A DNA stretch of 38,080 bases, from the NCBI GenBank assembly GCA_052144935.1, contig JBKQPR010000029.1, forward strand, positions 1-38,080. Reading direction: 5' to 3'. A program made the position numbers and the translations under genes. Every line of letters starts with the position of its first letter. The first letter of the stretch is position 1. This document shows, in pieces, positions 1 through 7,794 of this stretch. The notes under the pieces are model-generated. The model was given only the letters and a program-made list of their open reading frames with translations, was not told the DNA's origin and did no database searches. The DNA is from JOPF133 sp052144935. Its GTDB lineage: Bacteria; Acidobacteriota; Terriglobia; Bryobacterales; Bryobacteraceae.

Positions 1-14
1 TGGGTTTTCCGCCT

Positions 15-24
15 CCCCCCCCCC
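15..24. repeat. C10 homopolymer upstream of tryptophanase
   Basis: A run of ten C residues lies 22 bp before the GTG start of the first gene. Such tracts can slip during replication, but nothing else here shows a regulatory role, and it could also be an assembly-error site. Confidence 0.5.
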
Positions 25-46
25 AATCCGGGTTACTCTCGACATT

Positions 47-1393
47 GTGCACACGATCATCGAGCCTTTCCGCATCAAAAGCGTCGAGCCGCTGCGCCAT
101 ACCACGCCCGAAGAACGCCAGCGCTACCTGGAGCAGGCCGGGTACAACCTGTTTCTCATCGAAGCCCGCAACATCCTGATCGATCTCCTCACCGACTCCG
201 GCACCAGCGCCATGTCCACCGAGCAGTGGGCCGCCGTGATGCGCGGCGACGAGTCCTATGCCGGCAGCGAAAGTTTCTTCCGGCTCAAACGAGTGGCCGA
301 CGAGCTCACCGGCTTCCGCCACATGATCCCCTGCCACCAGGGCCGCGCCGCCGAGCGGATCCTCTTCAGCGTGGTCTGCAAGCCCGGCCACGTGGTTCCC
401 TCCAATACGCATTTCGACACCACCCGCGCCAACATCGAATTTACCGGCGCGCGCGCCGTCGACCTCCCCATCCCCGAAGCCGCCGATACCCAACTCCGCC
501 TGGATTTCAAAGGCAACATGGACGTCGCCGCCCTGGAATCGCTGATCGCCGACGAGGGCGCGGACCGCATCCCGCTCGCGATGCTCACGGTCACCAACAA
601 TTCCGGCGGCGGCCAGCCCGTCTCCATGGCCAACATCGAGGCCGTCAAGGGTGTCTGCGGGCGGCACGGCATCCCATTCTACCTGGACGCCTGCCGTTTC
701 GCGGAAAACGCCTGGTTCATCCGCGAGCGCGAGCCCGGCTATGCCGGCTGGTCCCCCAAACGCATTGCGCAGAAGATGTTCTCGTTCGCCGACGGCTGCA
801 CCTTCTCGGCCAAGAAGGACGCCTTCGCCAATATCGGCGGCCTGCTTTGCTCGAATGACGACCGCGTGGCGCAGCAGGAGACCAACCTGTTGATCCTGAC
901 CGAAGGCTTCCCCACCTACGGAGGACTGGCCGGCCGCGACCTGGAAGCCATCGCCGTAGGTCTCGAGGAGATCCTCGACCCCGACTATCTGCGCTACCGC
1001 ATCATCTCGACCGGCTATCTGGGCAGGCACATCGCCGACCGCGGCGTGCCCATCGTCGAGCCGCCCGGGGGCCACGCCATCTATATCGATGCCGCCCGCA
1101 TGCTCCCGCACATCCCGCCACACCAATTCCCGGGACAGGCCCTGGCCGTCGAGTTATACCGCCATGCCGGTATCCGCTCGGTCGAGATCGGCTCGGTGAT
1201 GTTCGGCGCCGCCGCCCGCCACGAGTTGCTGCGGCTGGCGATCCCGCGCCGGGTCTACACGCAGAGTCACATCGACTACGTGGTGGAGGCCATCCTGGAA
1301 GTGAACGCCCGGAAGCAGGAGATCCGCGGCATGGAGATCGTCGAGGAGCCGCCGTTCCTCCGCCACTTCAGCGCGCGCTTCCGGCCGCTGTAG
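47..1393 (+). CDS. tnaA: Tryptophanase (PLP-dependent beta-eliminating lyase)
   Basis: Predicted to cleave L-tryptophan to indole, pyruvate and ammonia in the cytoplasm. The 448-residue protein is collinear with the tryptophanase/tyrosine phenol-lyase family: EPFRIKSVEP at the N-terminus, IDLLTDSGTSAMS, GDESYAGS, the HQGRAAE loop, and SAKKD with Lys257 at the Schiff-base position. Three positions that separate the two enzymes all favour tryptophanase. Asp124 is in FDTT, Ile381 sits where tyrosine phenol-lyase has its substrate-binding Arg381, and His440 is in LRHFSARF where tyrosine phenol-lyase has Phe. The start is GTG with no clear ribosome binding site, and only 46 bp of upstream sequence is available, so a slightly earlier start cannot be excluded. 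No tryptophan permease or leader peptide is visible nearby. Family confidence is very high; the substrate rests on these three residues. Confidence 0.93.
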   Translation: MHTIIEPFRIKSVEPLRHTTPEERQRYLEQAGYNLFLIEARNILIDLLTDSGTSAMSTEQWAAVMRGDESYAGSESFFRLKRVADELTGFRHMIPCHQGRAAERILFSVVCKPGHVVPSNTHFDTTRANIEFTGARAVDLPIPEAADTQLRLDFKGNMDVAALESLIADEGADRIPLAMLTVTNNSGGGQPVSMANIEAVKGVCGRHGIPFYLDACRFAENAWFIREREPGYAGWSPKRIAQKMFSFADGCTFSAKKDAFANIGGLLCSNDDRVAQQETNLLILTEGFPTYGGLAGRDLEAIAVGLEEILDPDYLRYRIISTGYLGRHIADRGVPIVEPPGGHAIYIDAARMLPHIPPHQFPGQALAVELYRHAGIRSVEIGSVMFGAAARHELLRLAIPRRVYTQSHIDYVVEAILEVNARKQEIRGMEIVEEPPFLRHFSARFRPL

Positions 1394-1428
1394 AGGGTCG
1401 GGTGCGGGCCGGGGCGCGTGGCGCGTCT

Positions 1429-1971
1429 TCAAACGTCATCCTGGCCGGCCAAGGGCGGTTCGCCGATTTCAGCCAGGAACTCATCCACGGCTTTCCGAGG
1501 TAGGTGAATACCTCGATCGAGCAAGGCAACGAAATAGCCGCGGGTCGCGGCGCCCGAAGCAAGTCCGAGTTCAAAGAATCGCCGAAGGACCCAGATCGTG
1601 CCGTGAAACTCTCGACCAAATTGTCTCGCGAGCCCCCGGCCCCAAGAATCATCGACGATGACAACGGCACCAAGCGCGGCTGCCTGAACGGCCGCTTCAG
1701 ACTCACCGCGATCCTTGACTCCGTGCCTTACCCTTTCGATGAGAAGGATATCGACGGTTGACTGATCATAATCGTTGCAACGCTCGATAAACTTGTAGGA
1801 CTCGAGAACTGCCCGGAGGCGGTCTTTCGTGGCACGCCGCCGATACAACTCCGCGCGCACTGCCCTTGGAAGCAACACTCGGGAAAACAAAAAACTCAGA
1901 CGAGGTAACAGATCGAGATGATCGAGGGCGATGAGGCACGACGCGTCAATCGTGCAAATCGGAGGTCGCAT
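1429..1971 (-). CDS. PIN-domain protein, DUF3368-like
   Basis: A likely Mg-dependent RNase-fold protein of the PIN superfamily. About 180 residues fit the DUF3368 pattern: TIDASCLIALDHLDLLP at the N-terminus (first acidic residue), RGESEAAVQAA in the middle, then VIVDDSWGRGLARQFG with two further aspartates, and a GTIWVLRRFFELG segment. The set of acidic residues needed for metal binding appears intact. The open frame extends to a TTG at 2001, inside the upstream gene. The ATG at 1971 starts 13 bp after that gene's stop and directly precedes the domain, so it is preferred. DUF3368 PIN proteins usually act as toxins beside a small antitoxin gene. Here the co-oriented upstream neighbour is instead a TIR-like protein, and no antitoxin-like ORF is visible. 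Toxin, defence effector or another nuclease role are all open. Confidence 0.75.
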   Translation of the reverse strand: MRPPICTIDASCLIALDHLDLLPRLSFLFSRVLLPRAVRAELYRRRATKDRLRAVLESYKFIERCNDYDQSTVDILLIERVRHGVKDRGESEAAVQAAALGAVVIVDDSWGRGLARQFGREFHGTIWVLRRFFELGLASGAATRGYFVALLDRGIHLPRKAVDEFLAEIGEPPLAGQDDV

Positions 1972-1984
1972 CGCAACAGTGCGC

Positions 1985-2449
1985 CTAATCCTGCGGAGCA
2001 AAGATCAGCAGGCCGAGCGCGAGAGTTCCCAGGGCGATCAGGGCCTTCTTGGCCTGCTGCCCGGTGTCGATTGCCTTTAGATGTTGGACAATTCCGAACT
2101 CCGTCCGATCGGGATGTACCGGATCGATGACGATGAGGTTTGGACCGAAGTATGGCAGTAATTGATCGGCGACTAGCGGGTCGGCCATTACAATTGTCGG
2201 TCTTGGGATTGCCCGGCTTGTGTTGAGTTCTTGCCGGCATGCCTCGGACACCCCGCTGCCGACGACACCAAGTACAACGTCCGCTTCTCTCAACTTCTGT
2301 CCAGCCTCGGGATCGAGCAGGACGGCGGAAGACTGGCGCGTGTGGGCGGGAGGAACATAGACCGTGAGTCCATTGACCGCGCCCAGCGCTTGTAGCCGCA
2401 AAGCAGTCACCTGGTCGGCGGCGCTCCCGTATGAGATGAAGACGTTCAT
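1985..2449 (-). CDS. TIR-like domain protein with C-terminal membrane segment
   Basis: A 154-residue protein that begins MNVFISYGSAADQ and continues with LRLQALGAVNGLTVYVPP, which resembles the first strand and helix of TIR/SEFIR-type domains. ADVVLGVVGSG followed by SEACRQEL resembles the TIR region in which the catalytic glutamate of NAD-cleaving members lies (typically WCxxEL). A hydrophobic stretch near the C-terminus (KKALIALGTLALGLLIF) may be a membrane anchor ending only a few residues before the stop. It is the first gene of a two-gene minus-strand unit with the PIN gene. Inference: a nucleotide-sensing or NAD-processing partner for the PIN nuclease. It could also be a non-catalytic TIR fold or a short nucleoside-binding Rossmann-like protein. 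Confidence 0.6.
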   Translation of the reverse strand: MNVFISYGSAADQVTALRLQALGAVNGLTVYVPPAHTRQSSAVLLDPEAGQKLREADVVLGVVGSGVSEACRQELNTSRAIPRPTIVMADPLVADQLLPYFGPNLIVIDPVHPDRTEFGIVQHLKAIDTGQQAKKALIALGTLALGLLIFAPQD

Positions 2450-2537
2450 GCCAATCGCTGTTCCATTGTACCGTCGTTGGCGCCGTTCCGTGAGCCGTAG
2501 AGAAACGCTGGTTCGGTTTGGGTCGCCGGCACCACTC

Positions 2538-3404
2538 TCACTGCCCGCCGGAAGTCACCTTGGATTCGACGCGGAACTTCTTGTAGTCGCTCCAGGTGAT
2601 TTCCTCGTCCTCCGCCACCCTCTTCACCAGTGCGATCCGGCCGGTCCCGCTCATATACTCGCGCTTGGGCAACCAGACTTCATCGTTGATGCGCGTCTGC
2701 TCCAGCACCAGTCTGGCGCCGGGGTTCAGCCGGGCGAGAAACAACCCGAACGAGATGGTCGCCGTGGTTTGCGCTTCCAGACGGACCCACTGGTATCCCG
2801 TTTTCTCAATCCACATCTTGCCGCGGATCTTCAGCAACGCCGCGCCGTCGCGGCTCTTGGCACGATATCCCGGCTTGGGCGTGCCGGAGACCACCCAGAC
2901 ATCTTGACCGTCAACCTTATCGCTTCCTTCCAGCACGAGGTCGAAGGCATCGGGGATCTCCAGCAGGAAGGTGCGCTCGCGGCGGCGCGTCTTCTCATAA
3001 TCGGCGGCGCGGCGCTGCTTCTGTTCCAAAGTCTCGCTTTCCAGCCTGGCGGTAGCCTTGTCCAGCTTCTGCTCCTGCCTGGCCTTTTCCACGGCCGGCA
3101 GCGGCTTCCCCTCCCGCTCCAGCATCCGCTGAAAGGGCTGACCATCCAGAATGAAGGTTTCCCAGGCCTCCCGGTGCTCGGAAGTGACGTGGTCGTGCGA
3201 ATCGAGATGGCGCTCGCGCGAGTGACAGACCCAGGTGTAATCGGCCATGCGGATCCAGTTGGCCTGATCCAGCTCGACGGACCGGCTCACGATCTTGCGC
3301 GCATCTATCTCCCCTGCACCCTGCGGGAAGGCGGAGAAGGCGGAAACCGCAAGGCCAGCCGCTAATGGCAAGAACAGGCGCACATTAGAGTAAACGGCAC
3401 GCAC
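2538..3404 (-). CDS. Secreted protein of unknown function
   Basis: The 288-residue product starts at GTG and has a signal peptide (LFLPLAAGLAVSAFSAFPQ) followed by a mostly beta-rich, charged mature region with a basic, Glu/Arg-rich helical stretch around residues 105-145 (KARQEQKLDKATARLESETL). The tail from about residue 150 (LVLEGSDKVDGQDVWVVSGTPKPG ... IRGKMWIEKTGYQWVRLEAQ) resembles the beta-sheet of LolA/outer-membrane-lipoprotein-sorting-like folds that Acidobacteria encode in many copies. This resemblance is weak and is read by eye only. It lies 71 bp downstream of the preceding minus-strand gene, so it may be co-transcribed with the MBL-fold hydrolase group. Probably periplasmic. Confidence 0.75.
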   Translation of the reverse strand: MRAVYSNVRLFLPLAAGLAVSAFSAFPQGAGEIDARKIVSRSVELDQANWIRMADYTWVCHSRERHLDSHDHVTSEHREAWETFILDGQPFQRMLEREGKPLPAVEKARQEQKLDKATARLESETLEQKQRRAADYEKTRRRERTFLLEIPDAFDLVLEGSDKVDGQDVWVVSGTPKPGYRAKSRDGAALLKIRGKMWIEKTGYQWVRLEAQTTATISFGLFLARLNPGARLVLEQTRINDEVWLPKREYMSGTGRIALVKRVAEDEEITWSDYKKFRVESKVTSGGQ

Positions 3405-3475
3405 CGCCGAGGGGTTGCAGTTTGGGTCGGGCGGCGCAGCCCGCGATGGTGGCTTTCAAGCCTGTCCGCCGCCGG

Positions 3476-3925
3476 CTACTTTTTCGCGGGTGTGATATCC
3501 GTCACCGGAAGATCCCAGTGGGCCAGTAGAATCTCGAACCGGCGTTGTTCCTCGCGCTGGTAAGTTGCCTGGTCGGGCCAGAGCTGCTTGATCAAGCGCT
3601 CTTCGTCGGGATTCGCGGTGGTCGCCAGGGCCGAGTTCTTGAAGCGAATCGTGACCCGATAGTCCCAGCGCGCATCCTCGGTCATGTGGTTGGCCGGCGT
3701 CTCAATCTTCACCCCAATCATGCGGCCGCCTTCGACGTTCTTCTGGAGCAATGGGTAGTGGTTCTTCAGGAAAAGTTGCAGGAATTCCTGCTGATGCCCC
3801 CACTGCACTTTGTAGTAATACTCGAGGGTGTAGGGCTGGTCCGGATCCCCATGCGGCGGAGATCCTTGGGCGAGCACTGGCCGCGCAACAACCGAAAGCA
3901 ATAGCGTAAAAAGTAGGTTTCTCAT
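3476..3925 (-). CDS. Small secreted protein, unknown function
   Basis: 149 residues with a clear signal peptide (MRNLLFTLLLSVVARPVLAQ) and a compact mature domain of about 130 residues. The pattern YTLEYYYKVQWGHQQEFLQLF resembles the first strand and helix of dimeric alpha/beta-barrel (ferredoxin-like) proteins, but the match is too weak to name a function. The ATG is preceded by GGAG at a good distance (5 bases). The gene begins 11 bp after the stop of the MBL-fold hydrolase on the same strand, so the two are very probably co-transcribed and exported together. Confidence 0.78.
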   Translation of the reverse strand: MRNLLFTLLLSVVARPVLAQGSPPHGDPDQPYTLEYYYKVQWGHQQEFLQLFLKNHYPLLQKNVEGGRMIGVKIETPANHMTEDARWDYRVTIRFKNSALATTANPDEERLIKQLWPDQATYQREEQRRFEILLAHWDLPVTDITPAKK

Positions 3926-3936
3926 CGATTCTCCGT

Positions 3937-4878
3937 TTAATGTGGCAAGTCCCCCCGCGGCTTGCCCTGGCTGATCTCGTCGAAAGCGTCTTGGATCTGC
4001 CGCTTCAGCGAAGCCTCGGCGACCCAGTTCCCCACCGCCGCGGGCAATTGGATGGAAGCCTGCAAATCCTCCACGGACTTATGGCTGTCCACTCCATTCT
4101 TGACGGCCTTATATAACTCGGCCATGAATTGCGCCTGCCCGGTGAGTAACTCGTGGCCCCCCGCCACGCCGTGGCCCGGCAGCACGTATTTCACCTTCAG
4201 TTTCTCCACCGCCTGCAGCACCGCCGGCCAGTTGCCGATATGCGCGTCCATAGTGTTGTTGTACGGACCGTTGACCACCGCATCGCCGGAACACAGCACC
4301 TGTTCCTTAGGCAGGTACACAAAGCCGTCGCCGCGGGTGTGCGCCCAGCCATAGTAGCGGAACTCCACCTTGCGGTTTCCGTCCGAGAGCACGTAAAGCG
4401 CCTCGTCGATATCCTGCTTGGGCGGCTCGGGGCCGTCGCGGTGGAGTTCGGCCACGTCGGCGCGGGTTTTGGCGGCGGCCTGCCAGCGCGCCGGCTCGAA
4501 GCGCTTCAACTCCTCGCCCACCTGTTTGAAGGCGATCGTGGTGGCGCCGGCTTCGGTCCAGATCGGGTTGCCATAGAGGTGATCGCCGTGGTGATGGGTA
4601 TCGAACACATATTTCACGGGCTTAGGCGAGATGCGGTGGGCATCCGCCATGGCGCCGCGCGCCCCGCCTGGATAGTTGGCGTCCACCACGATGAGGTAGT
4701 CCTTCATTTCGATGATGGTATTGTTGCAGTGGCCCTGTTCCATGTCGCCCTCGCGAAACCACACGCCTGGCACCACGATGCGCACAGTTTCGGGATTGGC
4801 GTCGGAGCGCGAGACGAACAGGGCGAGGCCGCCCAGAAAAGTGAAACCCAGAAGCAGAAGAGCCCGCAGCCGCGTCAT
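3937..4878 (-). CDS. Exported MBL-fold metallo-hydrolase
   Basis: A 313-residue metallo-beta-lactamase-fold protein with an N-terminal signal or anchor (LRALLLLGFTFLGGLALFVS). It shows the metal-binding THHHGDHLYGN motif, a following segment with WAHTRGDGFVYLP (third histidine), the LCSGDAVVNGP motif (bridging aspartate) and VLPGHG (last histidine). The family hydrolyses varied substrates, and nothing here fixes which. The helical insert ELKRFEPARWQAAAKTRADVAEL is typical of periplasmic members. The ATG has a G-rich ribosome binding site about 7 bp upstream. It heads an operon with the small secreted gene downstream, and the divergent spacer on its 5' side is almost filled by a 12-bp tandem array. 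Confidence 0.88.
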   Translation of the reverse strand: MTRLRALLLLGFTFLGGLALFVSRSDANPETVRIVVPGVWFREGDMEQGHCNNTIIEMKDYLIVVDANYPGGARGAMADAHRISPKPVKYVFDTHHHGDHLYGNPIWTEAGATTIAFKQVGEELKRFEPARWQAAAKTRADVAELHRDGPEPPKQDIDEALYVLSDGNRKVEFRYYGWAHTRGDGFVYLPKEQVLCSGDAVVNGPYNNTMDAHIGNWPAVLQAVEKLKVKYVLPGHGVAGGHELLTGQAQFMAELYKAVKNGVDSHKSVEDLQASIQLPAAVGNWVAEASLKRQIQDAFDEISQGKPRGDLPH

Positions 4879-4930
4879 GGTGAAACCCCCATTGGGTCTA
4901 CTTTACACGCATTCGCTCCCGCGCGGGGAC

Positions 4931-5043
4931 GCCACGCCCGGGGCCACGCCCAGTGCCACGCCTCGCGCCACGCCCAGTGCCACGCTTCGCACCACGCCTG
5001 CCGCCACGCCCGGCGCCCCGCCCGGCGCCACGCCTGCCGCACC
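4931..5043. repeat. 12-bp tandem array, nine units
   Basis: Nine consecutive 12-bp units follow the pattern GCCACGCCYNNN with no indels (units start at 4931, 4943, 4955 and so on to 5027), ending in a partial unit. The first eight bases are nearly invariant while the last three or four vary (GGG, AGT, CGC, TGC, GGC). The array occupies most of the 174-bp spacer between the divergent MBL-fold gene and the small membrane-protein gene, just before the latter's ATG at 5053. A related 12-bp pattern, GGCACCCCNGAR, appears inside genes at about 19.9 and 24.2 kb. Confidence 0.9.
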
Positions 5044-5052
5044 ATTGGTATC

Positions 5053-5487
5053 ATGGCAGACGATCCGGAACCAGAGATGCGCAGAATTCACCTGTCGGTT
5101 GGCGTGCTCACGGTATTGGTGTTCCTCATTACCGGCCAGGTCATGCGCCACCACCAGCCGCCCATGCAATCCCTCGGCGATAGCGTCCGCCTGATGTTTC
5201 GTTCGCGGCACATTTACATTCTGGCCAGCGGCCTCGTCAACCTGATGCTGGGGATCTACGTCGGGCAGCGCGAAGCGGGTTGGCGCCGGATCGTGCAAAT
5301 CGCCGGTTCGGGCTTCCTTTTGGTCTCGCCCGCACTCCTGATTGTGGCGTTCTTTGTGGAACCCGAAAGAGGCTTCCAATCGGAAATGTGGTGGAGCGCC
5401 GCCGGTTTGTACGCGCTGCTGGCCGGCTCAATGGGCCACGTGGTGAGCGCGGCCGGCGCACCACGCCCGAACCATCGGCTTCCCTGA
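5053..5487 (+). CDS. Small four-helix membrane protein
   Basis: 144 residues with four hydrophobic segments: about 13-31 (LSVGVLTVLVFLITGQV), 52-68 (YILASGLVNLMLGIYVG), 78-100 and 112-132. The open frame continues upstream through the tandem array for several hundred bases, but that part is antisense to the MBL-fold gene. The ATG at 5053 directly after the array gives a compact polytopic protein. I do not recognise the family. It lies 49 bp before ispG on the same strand, but ispG has its own strong ribosome binding site. Confidence 0.7.
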   Translation: MADDPEPEMRRIHLSVGVLTVLVFLITGQVMRHHQPPMQSLGDSVRLMFRSRHIYILASGLVNLMLGIYVGQREAGWRRIVQIAGSGFLLVSPALLIVAFFVEPERGFQSEMWWSAAGLYALLAGSMGHVVSAAGAPRPNHRLP

Positions 5488-5536
5488 GTGTGCCATCCCC
5501 ACTTGCTAAAATTAAAGTTCCAACTGGAGGAAATCG

Positions 5537-6754
5537 ATGGCCGTGAAAGCCCGCCGCAAGGCGGTCGTGGTGGACGTGGGAGGTGTCAAGGTCGGGGGCA
5601 ACCACCCGATCGTGGTCCAGTCCATGACCAATACCGACACCGTGGATGTGCCCGGCACGGTGAACCAGGTGATGGCGCTGGCGCGCGCCGGCTCGGAACT
5701 GGTGCGGGTCACCGTGAACACCGAACAGGCCGCCGCGGCGGTTCCCAAGATTGTCGACACGCTGGATAAGTTCGGCGTCCGCGTGCCCATCATCGGCGAC
5801 TTCCATTACAACGGCCACATCCTGCTCAAGAAGTATCCCGAGTGTGCCCGCGCGCTGGCCAAGTATCGCATCAACCCCGGCAACGCCAATATCGGCCGCA
5901 AGCACGACGACAACTTCCGCACCATGATCGAAGTGGCGGTCGAGAACCAGCGCCCGGTGCGCATCGGGGTCAACTGGGGGTCGCTCGATTCGGCGCTGCT
6001 CACCCGCATGATGGACGAAAACGCGCAGCTCGCCGAGCCCAAGGACGCGCGCGAGGTGACCATGGACGCCATGGTGGCCAGCGCCGTGGAATCGGCGCGG
6101 GCGGCCGAACGCTATGGGCTGCGCTGCGACCAGATCATCCTCAGCGCCAAAGTCAGCGGCGTGCAGGATCTGATCGACGTCTACCGCGCGCTGGCGGCGG
6201 TCTGCGAATACCCGCTGCACCTGGGACTGACCGAAGCCGGCATGGGCAGCAAGGGCATCGTGGCCACCACGGCCGCGCTGGCGCCGCTGCTGCAGGAGGG
6301 CATCGGCGACACCATCCGCGCCTCGCTCACGCCGCTGCCCAACGGGGACCGCACCGAAGAGGTGATCGTTTCGCAGCAGATTCTGCAGTCGCTGGGCATT
6401 CGCAGTTTCACCCCGCAGGTCACCGCCTGCCCCGGTTGCGGGCGTACCACCAGCACCTTCTTCCAGGAGATGGCCGACCAGATTCAAACCTATCTGCGCG
6501 ACCAGATGCCGCTGTGGAAAGCCGGCCATCCCGGCGTGGAGACGATGAGGGTCGCGGTGATGGGCTGCGTGGTGAACGGTCCGGGCGAATCCAAGCATTC
6601 CAACATCGGGATTTCGCTGCCCGGCACCTTTGAGGAGCCGAAAGCGCCGGTCTACGTGGACGGCCGCCTGATGACCACTCTGAAGGGCGATCGCATCGTA
6701 GCGGAGTTTATCGGCATTATGAACGAGTACGTGGCGTCGCATTATGCAATGTAG
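5537..6754 (+). CDS. ispG: 4-hydroxy-3-methylbut-2-en-1-yl diphosphate synthase (IspG/GcpE)
   Basis: Catalyses the penultimate step of the MEP isoprenoid pathway: reductive ring opening of ME-cPP to HMBPP with a 4Fe-4S cluster. The 405-residue protein has the family pattern: VGGNHPIVVQSMTNTDT near the start, VRVTVNTEQAAAAVP, PIIGDFHYNGHI, RIGVNWGSLD, and the C-terminal cluster domain with ACPGCGRTT (Cys298, Cys301) and CVVNGPGE (Cys344 and the catalytic-type glutamate). It is somewhat longer than the E. coli enzyme (372), as expected for family variants with a small extra insertion. The start is well defined: GGAGG precedes the ATG by 8 bases. It stands alone, followed on the same strand by the DUF2203-CYTH-Uup group. 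Confidence 0.97.
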   Translation: MAVKARRKAVVVDVGGVKVGGNHPIVVQSMTNTDTVDVPGTVNQVMALARAGSELVRVTVNTEQAAAAVPKIVDTLDKFGVRVPIIGDFHYNGHILLKKYPECARALAKYRINPGNANIGRKHDDNFRTMIEVAVENQRPVRIGVNWGSLDSALLTRMMDENAQLAEPKDAREVTMDAMVASAVESARAAERYGLRCDQIILSAKVSGVQDLIDVYRALAAVCEYPLHLGLTEAGMGSKGIVATTAALAPLLQEGIGDTIRASLTPLPNGDRTEEVIVSQQILQSLGIRSFTPQVTACPGCGRTTSTFFQEMADQIQTYLRDQMPLWKAGHPGVETMRVAVMGCVVNGPGESKHSNIGISLPGTFEEPKAPVYVDGRLMTTLKGDRIVAEFIGIMNEYVASHYAM

Positions 6755-6807
6755 TCCGCTGGTATAATCGGGATGCCTCGTCGCACATTCTGCGGAGCCG
6801 ATTGCCG

Positions 6808-7248
6808 ATGTCCAGACGCTTCAGTCTTGCGGAGGCGCAGCGCCTCATTCCTCACGTGGAACGCCTGATGCGCGACGCGTTGGAGCGCAAGGGCGAATAC
6901 GAACAAGCCGAGCGCGCCATCCAGTCGTTCACCGAGCGGGTCATGATGATGGGCGGCATGAACGTGGACCGGGACCGGGCGCGGGAGGCCAGACAACGCC
7001 GCGACACGGCCGTGCAGAATCTGCGGGAGGCTATCGAGCGGCTGCAGCAACTGGGCTGCGTGGTGAAGGATCTGGATATCGGGCTGGTCGATTTCCCCAC
7101 GCGGTTTCGCGGCGAGGACGTATATCTCTGCTGGCGGATGGGCGAGAAGGCCATCGAGTTCTGGCACGGAATGGATGAAGGATTTCGCGGGCGCAAGGCC
7201 ATCGATCGGGATTTCCGGGAACACCATGAAGGCGAGCCGGAACAGTAA
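6808..7248 (+). CDS. DUF2203-family protein
   Basis: 146 residues beginning MSRRFSLAEAQRLIPHVERLM, typical of DUF2203 proteins, with two long helices and a conserved tail VVKDLDIGLVDFPTRFRGEDVYLCWRMGEKAIEFWHGMDEGFRGRK (described by its parts: LVDFP, YLCWRMGE, FWHG). The function of this family is not known. A TTG at 6802 is in frame, but the ATG at 6808 has GGAG at about 10 bases and is preferred. The 3' end overlaps the CYTH-domain gene by 23 bp, so the two are probably translated together. Confidence 0.85.
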   Translation: MSRRFSLAEAQRLIPHVERLMRDALERKGEYEQAERAIQSFTERVMMMGGMNVDRDRAREARQRRDTAVQNLREAIERLQQLGCVVKDLDIGLVDFPTRFRGEDVYLCWRMGEKAIEFWHGMDEGFRGRKAIDRDFREHHEGEPEQ

Positions 7249-7792
7249 CCGGGAAGTCGAAATCAAACTGGCTGTGCGCGATCTCGAAGACGGAAGGCGG
7301 CGTCTGCGGGCGGCGGGTTTCCGGGTCTCGAAGCGCCGCATCTTCGAGGAGAATACGCTTTTCGATACGCCCGGGCTTAGATTGCGCAAGGCGCAGACCT
7401 TAGTGCGCGTGCGCCAGGCGGGCCGCGACGCGACGATCACTTATAAGGGCCGCCCGCTGCCCTCCAATTATAAGAGCCGGGAGGAGCTGGAGACCGGGAT
7501 CACCAGCGCCGAAACCATGGCCGCGATTCTGGACCGGCTGGGCCTGAGGCCGGTCTTTCGCTATCAGAAGCACCGCACCGAGCTGCGCCAGGCGGCCGGC
7601 GGCGGGGTCGCCACGCTGGACGAGACTCCCATCGGCCTATATCTAGAGTTAGAAGGCGCGCCGGCCTGGATCGACCGGACGGCTAAGAAGCTGGGTTATT
7701 CGGAAGGGGACTATATCACCGCAAGTTACGGCAGGCTATATCTGGATTGGTGTAAGAAGAACCGTCTGAAGCCGGGCGATATGGTGTTTTAG
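7226..7792 (+). CDS. CYTH-domain protein (CyaB/ThTPase-like)
   Basis: A 188-residue CYTH (triphosphate tunnel metalloenzyme) protein. The EVEIKLAVRD signature near the N-terminus (ExExK) is followed by FDTPGLRLRKAQTLVRVR, ITYKGRP and LELEGAPAWIDR, all characteristic of the tunnel's metal- and phosphate-binding strands. Members hydrolyse or cyclise triphosphates (class IV adenylate cyclase, thiamine triphosphatase, inorganic triphosphatase), and the choice cannot be made from sequence alone. The ATG at 7226 is inside the end of the DUF2203 gene and places the domain directly at the N-terminus; the stop is 2 bp before the next ATG. Translational coupling on both sides is likely. Confidence 0.87.
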   Translation: MKASRNSNREVEIKLAVRDLEDGRRRLRAAGFRVSKRRIFEENTLFDTPGLRLRKAQTLVRVRQAGRDATITYKGRPLPSNYKSREELETGITSAETMAAILDRLGLRPVFRYQKHRTELRQAAGGGVATLDETPIGLYLELEGAPAWIDRTAKKLGYSEGDYITASYGRLYLDWCKKNRLKPGDMVF

Positions 7793-7794
7793 GC

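Noticed and set aside
4931..5043. Array considered as CRISPR
   Set aside because: Units are 12 bp with no unique spacers of 25-40 bp and no cas genes.
4153..5052. Long plus-strand open frame upstream of the small membrane protein
   Set aside because: It is antisense to the MBL-fold gene and then runs through the 12-bp array; only the part from 5053 has membrane-protein features.
5237..6742. Minus-strand open frame of 501 residues opposite ispG
   Set aside because: His/Arg/Gly-rich shadow of ispG; no family features.
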